A stretch of DNA of 64,000 bases from Embiotoca jacksoni (lineage: Eukaryota > Chordata > Actinopteri > Embiotocidae): positions 5,041,501-5,105,500 of the forward strand of contig JAKOON010000003.1 in assembly GCA_022577435.1 (NCBI GenBank). Reading direction: 5' to 3'. The notes beneath the pieces are model-generated. The model was not told where the DNA came from. It did not search any database and saw nothing but the letters and a program-made list of their open reading frames with translations. Shown here one piece after another: positions 1 through 11,851 of this stretch. The position numbers and the translations under genes were made by a program. The number at the start of each line of letters is the position of its first letter. The first letter of the stretch is position 1.

Positions 1-933
1 AGTATCAAATCATTACATGCTGCAGGACTTTTTTAACGGACATATATTCTGTAACTTTCTCAGCATTTTGTTTGCATTGACTCATGCCCTCTATATCGCC
101 TTTTCTCTGTAAAAAATGACTCAGTCTGATTTGTTTCTACAATACTGAATTTTTACTGCAAAATGTTCCACCCTCTGCTGTGTTCGATGCATTTCTGTGT
201 CACTGTGTTTCTGTATGTGGGGCAGGAGGACCACAGGGCCCATCAGTGCGACAGGTGTCCCCCTGACTGTAGGTTTTACTAGGAAATTGCCCCGCTGCAG
301 AGCCGTAAACCCACTGCTTAAAACCAGAGAACCCACACACACAAACACATTATAATGTTGAGTCTCCTGCACATTAACATCACATTATACATGCATTCAT
401 TATGATACACAGCCAGCCAATGAATGCATTCAAATGTTATGTTTGCACGACCACTGCAAACAAAACCACGAGCACAGAAGCTCCCGTGCGTCTACTCACA
501 CACTTTGATATGAAACTTGTATTCTGGTTTATCGACAGACCTGCTTATCTGACATGCGGCTGATTTTACGGCAATGTTTTCTGTGCTCTATATGTCTGTG
601 TGATCTCAGCCAAGCCCGAGATGTTAAATGTTCAGGAAACCACAGAAACATTCAGCTGGAGCACCACAAGATGACATTTAACATCACATATAGACACACA
701 CATCACGGGCACATGTAGTCAGGTGACTACCTCTCTCCACCAATGTTAAAACTTTGGGATGTTGCAGTTGTACATATCTAGACAGGTGCCATTTGATGCA
801 GGCTTTCAGTGTTTGTATTTTGCCCCATTAACAGATGGATTATTTTGTTTTTAAACCCTCTGGAACCTCTCCAGTTGTGAACAAGATAATCACTCAGTTG
901 ACACCTGACGTCAGCGTTATAGAGATCCGTGTT

Positions 934-963
934 TGTTCCCCTCAGTTAAGCTTGAGGGGAACA
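934..963. repeat. Small inverted repeat, 11-bp stem and 8-nt loop
   Basis: TGTTCCCCTCA (934-944) and TGAGGGGAACA (953-963). No gene nearby, and followed by no T-run. Confidence 0.8.
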
Positions 964-3454
964 TGAGCGTATGTGCAAAATTTTGACCTAAACCTTCCAG
1001 TATATTTGTCTCAACAGAAACTGGACCAAAGTGGTCGACGGTCTAACATCTGTGGAGCCCGAACGGCAACCAACAGTATGAAGCCTTCACTTTGACTTTT
1101 TGGCCATCGCCGTTTTGCTAGTTCGGAGCGGTTTGGAGCCAGAAGTGACCATATTTGGCCGAGTTGTGGAGGAGCGTCTGATGGATCTGACTCAATCTGA
1201 TTGAAAAGCCAACAATTCAAATCAGAAAATGTAGACAGTTATAAACCAAAGTAAACTGAGTAATCACTTCTGGTCGGTACATTCAGGTTTATGTCTGTGC
1301 AGTCTTGTATTTGCAGCAAGACAAGACACAAGCTGGAAACACCACCGTACACTAAAATTGGTGTAAAGTATGTGGTGCATCTGTGGTATAAACTGTGCCA
1401 ATCGAATCAAACCACAAAAAGATTCTTATAGACTTCAATTTAAAAAAAAAAAATTCAGTTTCATAATTCAACACTGAAAACTTTCACTCTTTTAGTAAAC
1501 ATCAAACAGGTGTTAGACGTGTTCTGGTTCTTTGAACGAGCAACGACTCATTTTGTTTCTAAGGTATTTGTCAGCTTACATGAAGTGACAGTAAACAACA
1601 CAGCAGAAGGCAATGCTGAGAAAACCGTCAAAAAATAAGGCGATTCTCATCTCCATTTTCCATACCTGTGCCCGTCGTGAGAAAACTGAACTGAAACCTC
1701 TCAATGTGTCACTACAAGCCAAAGAGTTTGTTTTTCACTCATGTAGGAGTTTACCTAAACGCCGACATTTTAATCAGGCTGCTGATGTCGCTCTGATTAC
1801 GATAGATCCTTTTTCCAATCATTATTTCTCCAGAAAATCTCTGCAGTGCTGCAGTGCATGGAGGATTTTTTTCTTCAAGGATATGCCTGCAATTACAGCC
1901 TGGACGTCGGTTGTTACAACCTGTCTGACTGTGTTGTAAAGAGGTTTTAAATGTCTGTCAGTGACACACTGGTAGATGTTTGTTCATTTTCACTGTCAGA
2001 TTTCCCCAGCACTTCTGGAGAATGAAACCAGTGACCTTTCATTTGTATGCAGCTTTACAGTCTGAAAAACACAACCAAAACGTTGTTTTTTTTTAAATGA
2101 CACTTTCACCCAGAGAGCAAAATATCTTAATCAATAAAGTCTCGTCTTTCAGCTGAAGTTGTGCTGGTTGTTGGGCTTCTTGTAGTGTGAAAAACAGCAG
2201 ACAAACTATTATGATTATATAACATATATAGCTTCAAATCAAATTAAACAAAATTACAATTTGTTGCAGCAGAAGACAAGTAAATAAATGATAAAAAAAA
2301 AAAAAAAAAAAAAAAAGTATCAATCAGAAGGCAATAATAAACAATACATGAGTGAAAAGTGTGTGTTTGGATGAAGTTTGATTTGGGCACATTTTATAAG
2401 TAATTTTGCCTATAAATACCTGAACAGAATGGAAGCCACAATTTAAGTTAAATGTCTTTATTGACCACAGCTTAGAAATGAATCAGCACCTCTTCCAACT
2501 TTCCACCCAAACTGTATGTATAATAAAATCAAGGCCATTATAGAAACCACATGACTCAAGGGGCTAAAAAGTGAATAAACACAGTGGTATGCGATGTGTG
2601 TGTGTGCGTGCTGAGAGTATAAATATAGGGCACGGGAACACATGGAGGAAATGTTTTGCCATTAATGCGACTTTGCAGCCATTATTTTCCAATGAGTACA
2701 CTTCCCTATACACACTCACACACTGCCTCTTCCTTTTGCCTGGAAATTAAGGAAGGCACAAGAATGACAAAAAAAAAAAAAAAGAAAGAAAAAGGCAAGG
2801 TGTTTTTCTTTCCTCCGTGGAACAATGTCCAGCACAGAGGGGGCAGAGAGTCAGAAAAAGAAACACTTTCAGAAGAACATATTATTTAATGTGATGTTTT
2901 TTTTTTTCTTCGACTCCGTACGAATTTGTATATTGCGATCACCCAGCTTTATAATGATAACCTTATTCACACTGACTAAACTCTTGCTACTGTGAAGAGT
3001 GAAGGAGCAACTTAAGTCTCATACATCCCTGAGTGTGTGCAGATTTATTGATGTTCTGTATTTTCTGTGCGCCTCCACCTACAGCTCTGTGAGAGTGGGG
3101 AAAGTTATTTTGCCCCATGGAGGGCCTGAGAGAAGAGGAACAATTCACGGCCCGTACATGCGTTCCTCACATTCTGGAACTAAACCACATGGTGGGTTTA
3201 GCCCTAATGATATTTGGATGACTTGCATAAAGGGCATCCCACATCCAGTCTAGATAAGTGGGCACAGACTCAGTAGAAAAGAGGAGAAAAAAAGAAAAGA
3301 AAAAAGAAGTCTTCTCTTTTTTAGGGTCACACGCAGGCAGAGTCAGTGCGGTGCGAGTTTCACATTAATGATGTGACTGCATCGTTTTCTCTGCTTCATC
3401 CTCTCATCGTGACTGTTTGTTTGGTTTGAAATGAAACTCTCTGTCTCTCTCTGT

Positions 3455-3456
<2 letters not shown>

Positions 3457-3531
<75 letters not shown>
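3457..3531. repeat. (CA)n microsatellite
   Basis: About 37 uninterrupted CA units. Confidence 0.97.
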
Positions 3532-3534
<3 letters not shown>

Positions 3535-4395
3535 ATATGCACACAGAAAACAACACGCCCTTGTTATTACTGGAAAGTCACAACTGACATCCCCCTGCAG
3601 GCGGCTATGTGGCAACTGAATAGTCCTAACCCCAAGCTGGGCCGCGAAAATACAACACCAGCACTATCTGTGTGCACATGTGCTGCAGTATCAGCCCCTC
3701 ATCAGGGCACCACCCGTCTGTATTAATACCCCCAAAGACAGAAATAAATGCCTTGAGGACCACCTTATTGTGCTTGTCCACTGACGCCACTCAGGACTGT
3801 GTGTCTACATCTTTATCTGGTACCCCCCGACTAGTGTCTGCCTCACCCAAAAACCGAACAAAGTCACGTCGTGCCATTCCAAGAAACTGTCCTGGTGCGA
3901 CCTCAGTCACAAACAGCCAGAAGTGAAATCTTCAGAAACTATTTCTAATCCCATCTTTGTCACATTATGTATGATGTAACTTTACAAAAAAACTGAAAAA
4001 AAAAAAAAAAAATTTAGCACCCTGACATTTGAAAACAAGTAAAGTATTTATTGAACAAACTTTTTTTGGGGGGGGGGGATACTTTGGAGAAAATAAAATA
4101 AACTGCCGACATATTCTCACCTCATACAGTTGTTATGGAAACAGTGTTAGCGAGCAGTTGATTATTGACACATCTGGCAGACAAAGAGCAACATTTTCAT
4201 TCACTATGGAGATGTGTTTCTTCCCTCCTGGTGAATATAAATCCAATATTCCCTGTCTTATTAGATCTTTGTAGGCAGGCTTTCTGCATCTTTTTCTACA
4301 TCTTCTTCTGTGTCCTCCAGCTCAGCGCTAACTGTTCCTGTGTATTGTTTCGTGCTGAGCTGGTGGGGTACGCCGGGGGTTTTAGGATCTTTTTA

Positions 4396-4620
4396 GCTGG
4401 ATTAGATTAGATTTAAACTTTACTAATCCCACAGTGGGGAAATTCGGTCGTCACAGCAGCATAGAAAAACAAAAGGTGCACACAATATGAACAAATTTTA
4501 CAAATACATATAAGATATAAGAAATAAGATAGATAAAACAAATGATTATTTTAGAAGAAAAAAAAATAAGAGCAATCAATAAATACACACACACAGACTA
4601 TATACACACAAAACAAAACA
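4396..4620. repeat. Probable teleost interspersed repeat fragment
   Basis: The segment resembling TTTACTAATCCCACAGTGGG followed by AAATTC is like the recurring TTTATTGATCCC...GGGGAAATT tail of teleost repeats, then an A-rich stretch. Family assignment is from memory. Confidence 0.4.
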
Positions 4621-5496
4621 AGTGTCCTGAAAAGTGACCTAAAACCATGCTGATGAGAGCGGTGAGACCGAACCAAACAGGGAAGCAGTAAAGCTCTGGT
4701 GTTAGATGATATTTCTCTGTGGCTTTACGACTACTTTCACATGACACCTTAACATTTTTACCGTTAATACTATGAAAAATGTATGGATTTGTGGAAGAAA
4801 ATGGAAGTAAAGTGATGTGTTTAGAATTTTATCCAAAATCTGAAGACAGTGATTCATAAAAAGCGCAAATCAGTGATAGGAAATGAGGAAAAACATAAAT
4901 CTAGTTTGGCCTGGTAATCGTGTGGACGTCCTGAAATTGTCAATATCTTACTTTTAGGCAAGTAAAGAATGCACAAACGTATAAGTAATGCTCACGTGGC
5001 TGTGGAAAAGTACAGGATGTGCATTTTCTTGCTGCTCCGTTAAACAGCACAGCCACAAAGGCCTAACCTACGGGATGTTGCTGCAACCAGAACCTCTCTT
5101 TCCTCCATCTAACCTTGCGTGCAGATGCAACGGCTCAGCAGACCGCACGAGCGCAACCTTATCAGCAGGCAAAAGAAGGGCCTCAGCTTCGTACCAGGGC
5201 TGACAATTAACTGTCGCGCAATGACTGGATTTCTCTGATAACCTTTTATTTGTTCCTCCTGCACATCAGCACTCGCGCAATCTCCCTGTGTACACGTCCC
5301 GCCCGGCGAGATATGAGCTCGAGGTGCGCTCAAATCTCTTCCGACATATTGTACATGTGTCAGATATATTTTGATGAATGTCTGCCGAGTGTGTTAATCT
5401 GCGCTGGTGCGCCTCCACCAAGCCCGCCACAGTTGTTGTCCAGTACGGCCTAAATGATCTTAACTGTTACAGGCTGACATCAGTGTGAAATCAGAG

Positions 5497-5510
5497 AGGT
5501 CATTAGGTCA
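5497..5510 (+). promoter_or_regulatory. DR2 nuclear-receptor element
   Basis: AGGTCA TT AGGTCA, two perfect half-sites with 2-bp spacing, a configuration bound by RAR/RXR-type heterodimers. Vdr itself prefers 3-bp spacing. Confidence 0.45.
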
Positions 5511-5543
5511 AACAAAGTGTGCAGGTATACAGCGTGAGAGACA

Positions 5544-5557
5544 GTGCCCTCTGGTGG
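5544..5557 (-). promoter_or_regulatory. CTCF core motif, 14/14
   Basis: Minus strand CCACCAGAGGGCAC fits CCASYAGRKGGCRS at every position. It lies about 6 kb beyond the vdr stop codon and 33 bp from a DR2 motif. Confidence 0.6.
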
Positions 5558-8500
5558 CCAGAAATGTCACATCAAGGAAAGAGAAGACTGAAGGAAGACT
5601 TGAGGACAAAGAGAAGAATGTAACAAAGTAAATTTGATGCAAACTATAATGTGAGAACAGAATATCAAACTCTACCAATATTGTGATGAACAAAGCAGCA
5701 GCGTACACATTCAACATATTAAACTCCTCCATGACGGCACAGACAGGAGGCAAAATTATTTACATGTCATTGGACCGTGAATACCAAAACACAAAAGTGT
5801 CGGTAGGCTGTGGCACCTCATAATGAATCTTTCCGATTACCATTGTGGATACAAGTGGAAAGGTTTCTGTGTAGACTTTGCAAATACATTTTTCTAATAA
5901 TAATATAGTTCTCTACAAATATTTTTGAATAGCAACTGAGCAACAAAAAGGAGCAATCTTTTTATTTTACCGAGATATGCTGACATTTTATTTAAGAATA
6001 AACTGCTCATATGTGAAAACAAATCAGACGGAAGACCACTGCTATGTACAACTGTTTATTTTTGATTTGCAAAACATCCGACAAAAATAACATTACATAA
6101 AACACCAATTTATAATAGAAAAAAGAAGATCTTTGAAAAAAAAAAGAAAAAAAAAGGAGACAAAAGATAAATTGCAATTACATTAGAATTTAAGTGACTT
6201 AATAATTGGAGCCACATCATGCTGACCTACACAGGCAGTTTATGGCTAGTAGCTTGATCACTATACATGTGTTACAAACATTATATTAAGTGCTTTTTGT
6301 TGGTTCAGGCATTTTAAATTGAATGTGGCATGATTTGGGTTCACAATGCAGGGTTAAGAATTCAATGCCAAAGTCAAATGTATTCTTTATAAAAGATCAA
6401 AACACGTGGCCGACAGAGTACTACGTAAGAAGCCAATCTCAACCTCCCCGCGCAAATTCAGCCGGAGAGCATTTGAAGCGAGCTACGTTAACACCCTCCC
6501 CTGCATAAAAAGGGTCATGATATGGCACACAGCTCTGGGTAGATGTGACCACGGCGACGTTGTTCCTCAGTATTCACTGATCAATAAAAACTCTCTAATT
6601 TCATTCAGTGTTTACCTGAAGCAGTTTGACATGAATACAAAAAAAAAAAAAAAAAAAAAAAAAACTTGGTTTGAATTCACCAAAGTGAGTAGTTGCTCCG
6701 TTAATATGATACCAGGATCTGAATGGAATAGTTTTCCCCAATGAGCACCACTAAGTTGCACCGACACGATCTTCCAATGAGGCCGGTCGTGCAGTTCGAG
6801 GGGCCGTGGGGTGTGGGGAGAGGGGGCAAACTTTGGACGATGCCCGCATTACGTGGTGTCTATCACGCACAACTTGGTGATGCTCCAGATAAAAGCAGCA
6901 TTGCATGGATACTGAGGATTTCACCCCTCCTAATTCCCCTCGTTTGACCAAACACTGGCAGGGAATGATGAAGGTGCGGGAACAGACTTTACGACAGAAG
7001 GAGAGACGAAGAGGAGATGGAGGAAATGACGGGAAGAAATAAAAATCGGACGGCAAGGATGACGTACTACAGAGCATAGACCATGCTAACAGTACCAAGT
7101 GGAGCACAAACACACCTCTCGCTTCTCCTACTGCCACAAACTCTTTCAGGTTGTTACTTCTGTTACAGCTGCATTCACTCAGAAAAGCTCTCCTCTTCAG
7201 TTTGCTCTGAACAACTCTAACGATAGAGCAGATATCAGCAACACGGCAGCGAGATCAGCTGCATCTGCTGCTGAAAGCTACACGGATATAAGTCCAGAGC
7301 AAAAAGGACAAAGATGCAGAGAGCGATGCTGCTTTTTGGAGTAAATGCAGCTATATCCTAGCCAGAGCCCCGATGGTCAGAGTGCAGGCACTATATTAAA
7401 AACACTCCTGGTATTTTGTGCGTTAAAAAAAAAAGAAAAGGAAGAAAAAGGCATTGCTAAGTCTGAGAAGAAAAAAAACTGTACAAAAACAGAAACAAAA
7501 CAAACTATGAATGACTTCATTAGCTGGACTCTCCCAAATCTGTGAGATATCTCTGAGGTAATCATTGAAGTATGACTCATTAGATAGCAATAAATACCAA
7601 CATGAATACAAATATTATAAAAGTAAAAACAGAGGCAAATGCTTAATGCTAAAGCAAAATCTGAGCTAAAAGAGGTAGGTTTTTTAGGTAGATTATGGTG
7701 TACATCCATTGTGGACACTCCTTTTTGTAAGAACTACATTAAGTTTATTCCATTACAATCCCTGTCCTAAAAGGGAGGAACAAAAAAATAAAAATCCTTT
7801 GCATGGGAGATGGCCTGCAGTTGTCTGTGACTGATATCATGTTTTTCAGACAGGATTTGTAATGGCAACAGTTATACAAAAAACTTCAAACATGTCTGCC
7901 AACATGATAACTGTAAAGCTTGCTGGTGATCGTGTACTATGAGTTGTATATTGCAGTCATTGTTACCGTGTTATGTTTGCCGATCTTATGGAAATCTCAA
8001 CAAAGATGGATCCATACTACTTCTGGTGGATTTCCATTGACGTACGGTCTTCACGTTCCAGTACTTTCACAACAACGCAGAGTTAAAAAAAAAAAAAAAA
8101 AAAGGACAGATTCTGAGCAGCCTACCGTGGGACAAACAAACAGGAACCTCTGGTGATACAATATATTCAGATTTAACTGGATTGGGAAGGGAAATTAATG
8201 GGACCAATACTACTTGCTGGATTAGCAGCCGTATGAAGCTTTCACAAGAGTTTTCCTGTTCGGTTGTCAAATCCCCAAGCGCCAACTCCTCTTATACCCT
8301 GTTCTTGTGTGAAGGGAACTCTCCCCATGGGACTTCCATCTTCACTAAACCTCCCGCTGTATTTAACATACACAAATCAACACTGCACCTCTATCTCAAA
8401 AAGAAAAAGAGTACAAAAATCAAACCCATATCCACATACGGAAGTATGCATTCAGGAAAAAAGATTAAATCAACATGGAGACTTTTCAAAACTTCAAAAG

Positions 8501-9896
8501 TCAATGTTCAGTAACCAAGCACATCATACCCCTCATTAAACGGACATACATTACATACGAGTGGTACTGCCTAAAGACACTCGAGCTTCGACCCCTTAAA
8601 GTTCAATCACGGGGACGTTTGTGGGACACATGGAATTATATATAGATTCATATAATCCCAATGATTTCCAGGAAGAAAATCCAATTTATCTATATTATTA
8701 TGTGAATATGGGAACATCCAAAAACTAGTTGTGCTATGCAGATTATCGAAGCATCAACTGACTGTCAGCTTGCCGAGAGTCACAGTGAAAGCGAGGAGTT
8801 GGAATAGAGCCACAGTGACGTCGAATGGATTTGAATTCCTGCAGTAGGTTCAAAAAACCGATATGGGTTGAACAGATCAAAGCAACGACTGTTGCACCTT
8901 CTCACAAAGCGGTTGTGCGGCAACGTTTACCTCAACAATAAACACGCTCCCCTTCCCTCCCACCATCTTACTCACAGACATCTCTACTGAGATCGTGGAA
9001 ACTCTACAACTGACATTAGAGAACTCAATGGCCGATCACAGGATCCGTTTCAAATACAAGTCTTCTGTCACGCAGCAAATAGGAGACAAAAAGGAAACCT
9101 TTGTGTCATCTCTGCACATGACTTCCTTTGAGCCAAGTGGCCTCAAATTAAATCATCTGCACTCGGCAGGAAATGGACTTAACATTTCTTCGGGGAGTTG
9201 TCTCGATATAGAAGAGAAGTCATCTACTTTTTGACCATAATCCCACAAGCAGCAAGCCACACGTTACTGGCCTGTAAACCTAAGCGTTTAAAAGTCTCTT
9301 GGCAGTTTGGTTGAAAAACCATCGGACGCTGTCGGATGAAGCACAAGCCAAAGATGACTGACAGCAGAGAGAACAGCGGACAAGTTCCTATCACGCACAA
9401 GATCATGTTCCAAAAGCCAGAGATAAAAAGCATAGAAGTTTAGTAGATTACATAATGAGAATGTCCAAGGCTCTGGAGTCATCGTTCTGTCAGGTATCAG
9501 TATCTTGTTGTATCTGTAGCATAGTTGTATCTTCTAGCTTGATTATGTATATGGCTTATATTTGAGAGCAGCACGGTATGTTTAGCTTGTCCTCTTTCTG
9601 GAAATGAACCTTGGAAATGACCATCGACCCACCACCAAACAGATATTGATCAAATACACAGGCAATCCCTGTTGAAGCCATTCCTACGCCTTCCCTCCCA
9701 TAAAACATTTTTTACCAAAGTCAAAACAAAGAGCAAACCGTTTCAGAATATGGTGATAATGGATCAGACACAAAAAAACAAAACTATTTGCATATATTTT
9801 TTTTGGAAAAAAAAAAAAAAAAGCCTCCAGAATCTAAGTAGCCCTATGTACAGCGGCAGACATATTATTTATATACCTGGTATTTACACGATGCAG

Positions 9897-9910
9897 CCAC
9901 TAGAGGGCTG
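9897..9910 (+). promoter_or_regulatory. CTCF-like motif, 13/14
   Basis: CCACTAGAGGGCTG on the plus strand, opposite in orientation to the motif at 5,544. Confidence 0.5.
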
Positions 9911-11169
9911 CGCAGCATACATCATCAAACAGGAGGGCCAGGGTGTGGAGGTGCGCAGCAGCACTACCACCATCACCACCACAACCAGGCCCCCGGACAT
10001 TCTTAAAAATCCCCTTCCCAGTCAGAAATGAAAGGGGTGTGATACCTGTGGAGGTCTGAAGCAGCTTCCCAAGCTCTGCGCCCACCGAGCTCGCTGTATA
10101 CTGATGAGCAACAATTCATGGAATTGTTTTAAAGGTGAAGTTACATATAAAACAAAAATCCTCTATTGCAATTATATCCATATCTATGCCAATTCCAAGT
10201 ATGGTATGCAGCTATACAAGAGGGGCCCCTTGCTTTGGCCTCAATTTACTATTCCAGTTAGATTTGGCATTTTAGCCCTTTAAAATCTGTTATAATGTAG
10301 ATACTGTATATCAATACATAGGCTTGAGTAAAAGGTGGTATAACAGTGCTTAGGATACATGTGGTAGCAATTAACTATTTACATGAAAATAAAACAATTC
10401 ATCAAAAGAGGAGGAAGAGTGAAAAACAATTTCAAAAGAGAGTAAACAAGCCATAATGCGGGCTTGGTTCGATTGACAGTTAGCAGTGTAAAAGTAGCTA
10501 ACACATTTAGTGGCTAATTCTCACCTCAAAACCAGGCACCCTAAAGGACTATTAAAACGTCACTAAATTACAAACTATGCTCTGTACTCCGCAGTAGAAA
10601 CCGTTATCATGACATTTTTCCTTCATAGGCTGTGAGGCTAGTCATACAACTTGCCGAGTGGCTGCACGAGTGAAGCGAGCCATGGAGCAGCAAGCTTATT
10701 TTTAGGTACTGGAAGCTTTTTGAGAAGGTAGTTGACCATACCTTTGGTGAAAAGGTGAAAGGCATGAGTTTGATTTGTACACAGTCATCTAAATATGCTG
10801 CCTTGGAGCTAAGCAGATTCAAAACAAAACAAAGTACATGATTTCTGGAGAAACAAAAAAAAATAAAAAAGATTCAAAGTAATGTGCAGGCACTGCTTTT
10901 GCACCGGTAAGTTGTAATATAACCCATATTGTTATCTAAACTGTTCGGTGTAAAAGTTATTGTTTCACATAGGTGATGTAAATCCAAAACAACCCCAGTA
11001 AAACCAAGAGGTAGCTTAACTGAATGGCTAAATGAATAACTGAGTATGTTTGTAGTGTTGGCGTGTGCACGACGTGAGCACACGGTAAATGTCCAGGCAT
11101 TTAAAGCAGCTGTTTGTTGATTTAAATACAGACAAAAATACTGTATAAAGGCAGAAGCACTATGTATAG

Positions 11170-11175
11170 TTTATT
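11170..11175 (-). terminator. vdr: Candidate vdr polyadenylation signal AATAAA
   Basis: Minus-strand AATAAA about 420 nt after the stop codon. A 3' end here would place a long (UG)n tract (11,454-11,310) inside the 3' UTR. Further AATAAA motifs farther left (for example about 6,055-6,060) allow a much longer UTR. Confidence 0.35.
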
Positions 11176-11309
11176 TCATTTGTACTAAAGGAAATTCCCT
11201 TGTTTACTGTGTCTCTTAACATCTGCTTCCTCCCCATAAAACCTTGGCCTTTACACCAAGATAGACTTCTTTTGACGCATACATGAAGCCATAAACACAC
11301 ATAAACAGA

Positions 11310-11361
11310 TGCCCACGCACACACACACACACACGCACACGCGCACACACACACACACACG

Positions 11362-11454
<93 letters not shown>
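11310..11454. repeat. (CA)n microsatellite with CG interruptions, in vdr 3' UTR
   Basis: About 145 bp of CA repeat with several CGCGCG and GCAC interruptions. On the vdr transcript it is a (UG)n tract starting about 145 nt after the stop codon. Confidence 0.9.
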
Positions 11455-11456
<2 letters not shown>

Positions 11457-11597
11457 CACTATCTCTCTTCCACTTGCTTCATACCCTACACCTCCATTTA
11501 GTCTATCCAGCACATCCTCAGCTCCCTCCCTCCGTGTTTACCCTCTGGGGTTCTGTCTCCAGCTTCCTCTCCACCTCTTGAGGTTCGGAGGTGGCTT

Positions 11598-11851
11598 CTA
11601 GGAGACCTCACTGCCAAACACCTCCAACACCAGCGGGGTGAGCTGCATACTGTGCTCCGGCTGGAAGGACAGTGAGCGGTACTGTTTGGAGTGCTCCTCG
11701 TTGAGGCTGCGCAGGTCGGCCAGTTTCTGGATCATCTTGGCGTAGAGCAGCCGCCCTCCTGGGTGGTGCAGCTGGATGTAGGCCTGCAGGGTCTCAGACA
11801 GCCGGTCTTGGAGGGCTTCGATCTGCGCGTGATCCTGCACACCTGGGCGGT
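11598..11851 (-). CDS. vdr: vdr terminal coding exon: helices 9-12, AF-2 and stop
   Basis: 254 bp. It starts DRPGVQDHAQIEALQDRL, includes the helix-11 contact His395 in NEEHSKQY, and ends PLVLEVFGSEVS followed by TAG at 11,600-11,598. Confidence 0.97.

Larger units (their letters stand above)
1..5490. other. No gene seen
   Basis: Only short chance ORFs. Contents are the small hairpin at 934, A-runs, a (CA)n tract at 3,457 and the repeat fragment at 4,396. Confidence 0.6.
5561..11597. other. Downstream flank / possible long 3' UTR of vdr
   Basis: AT-rich, with many T-runs on the vdr strand and few recognisable repeats. Some or all may be vdr 3' UTR: AATAAA motifs occur at 11,170 and again near 6,055. 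No ORF resembles a known protein. Confidence 0.4.

Noticed and set aside
934..963. 11-bp hairpin considered as a miRNA precursor or transcription terminator
   Set aside because: The stem is too short for a miRNA and there is no T-run; kept only as a small inverted repeat.
3220..3255. AAAGGGCATCCCACATCC, resembling the tail of an RTE-type LINE
   Set aside because: Too short and diverged to support a call.
7377..7718. 113-aa minus-strand ORF left of vdr
   Set aside because: Phe/Ser-rich reading of T-rich sequence, typical of chance ORFs in UTR-like DNA.
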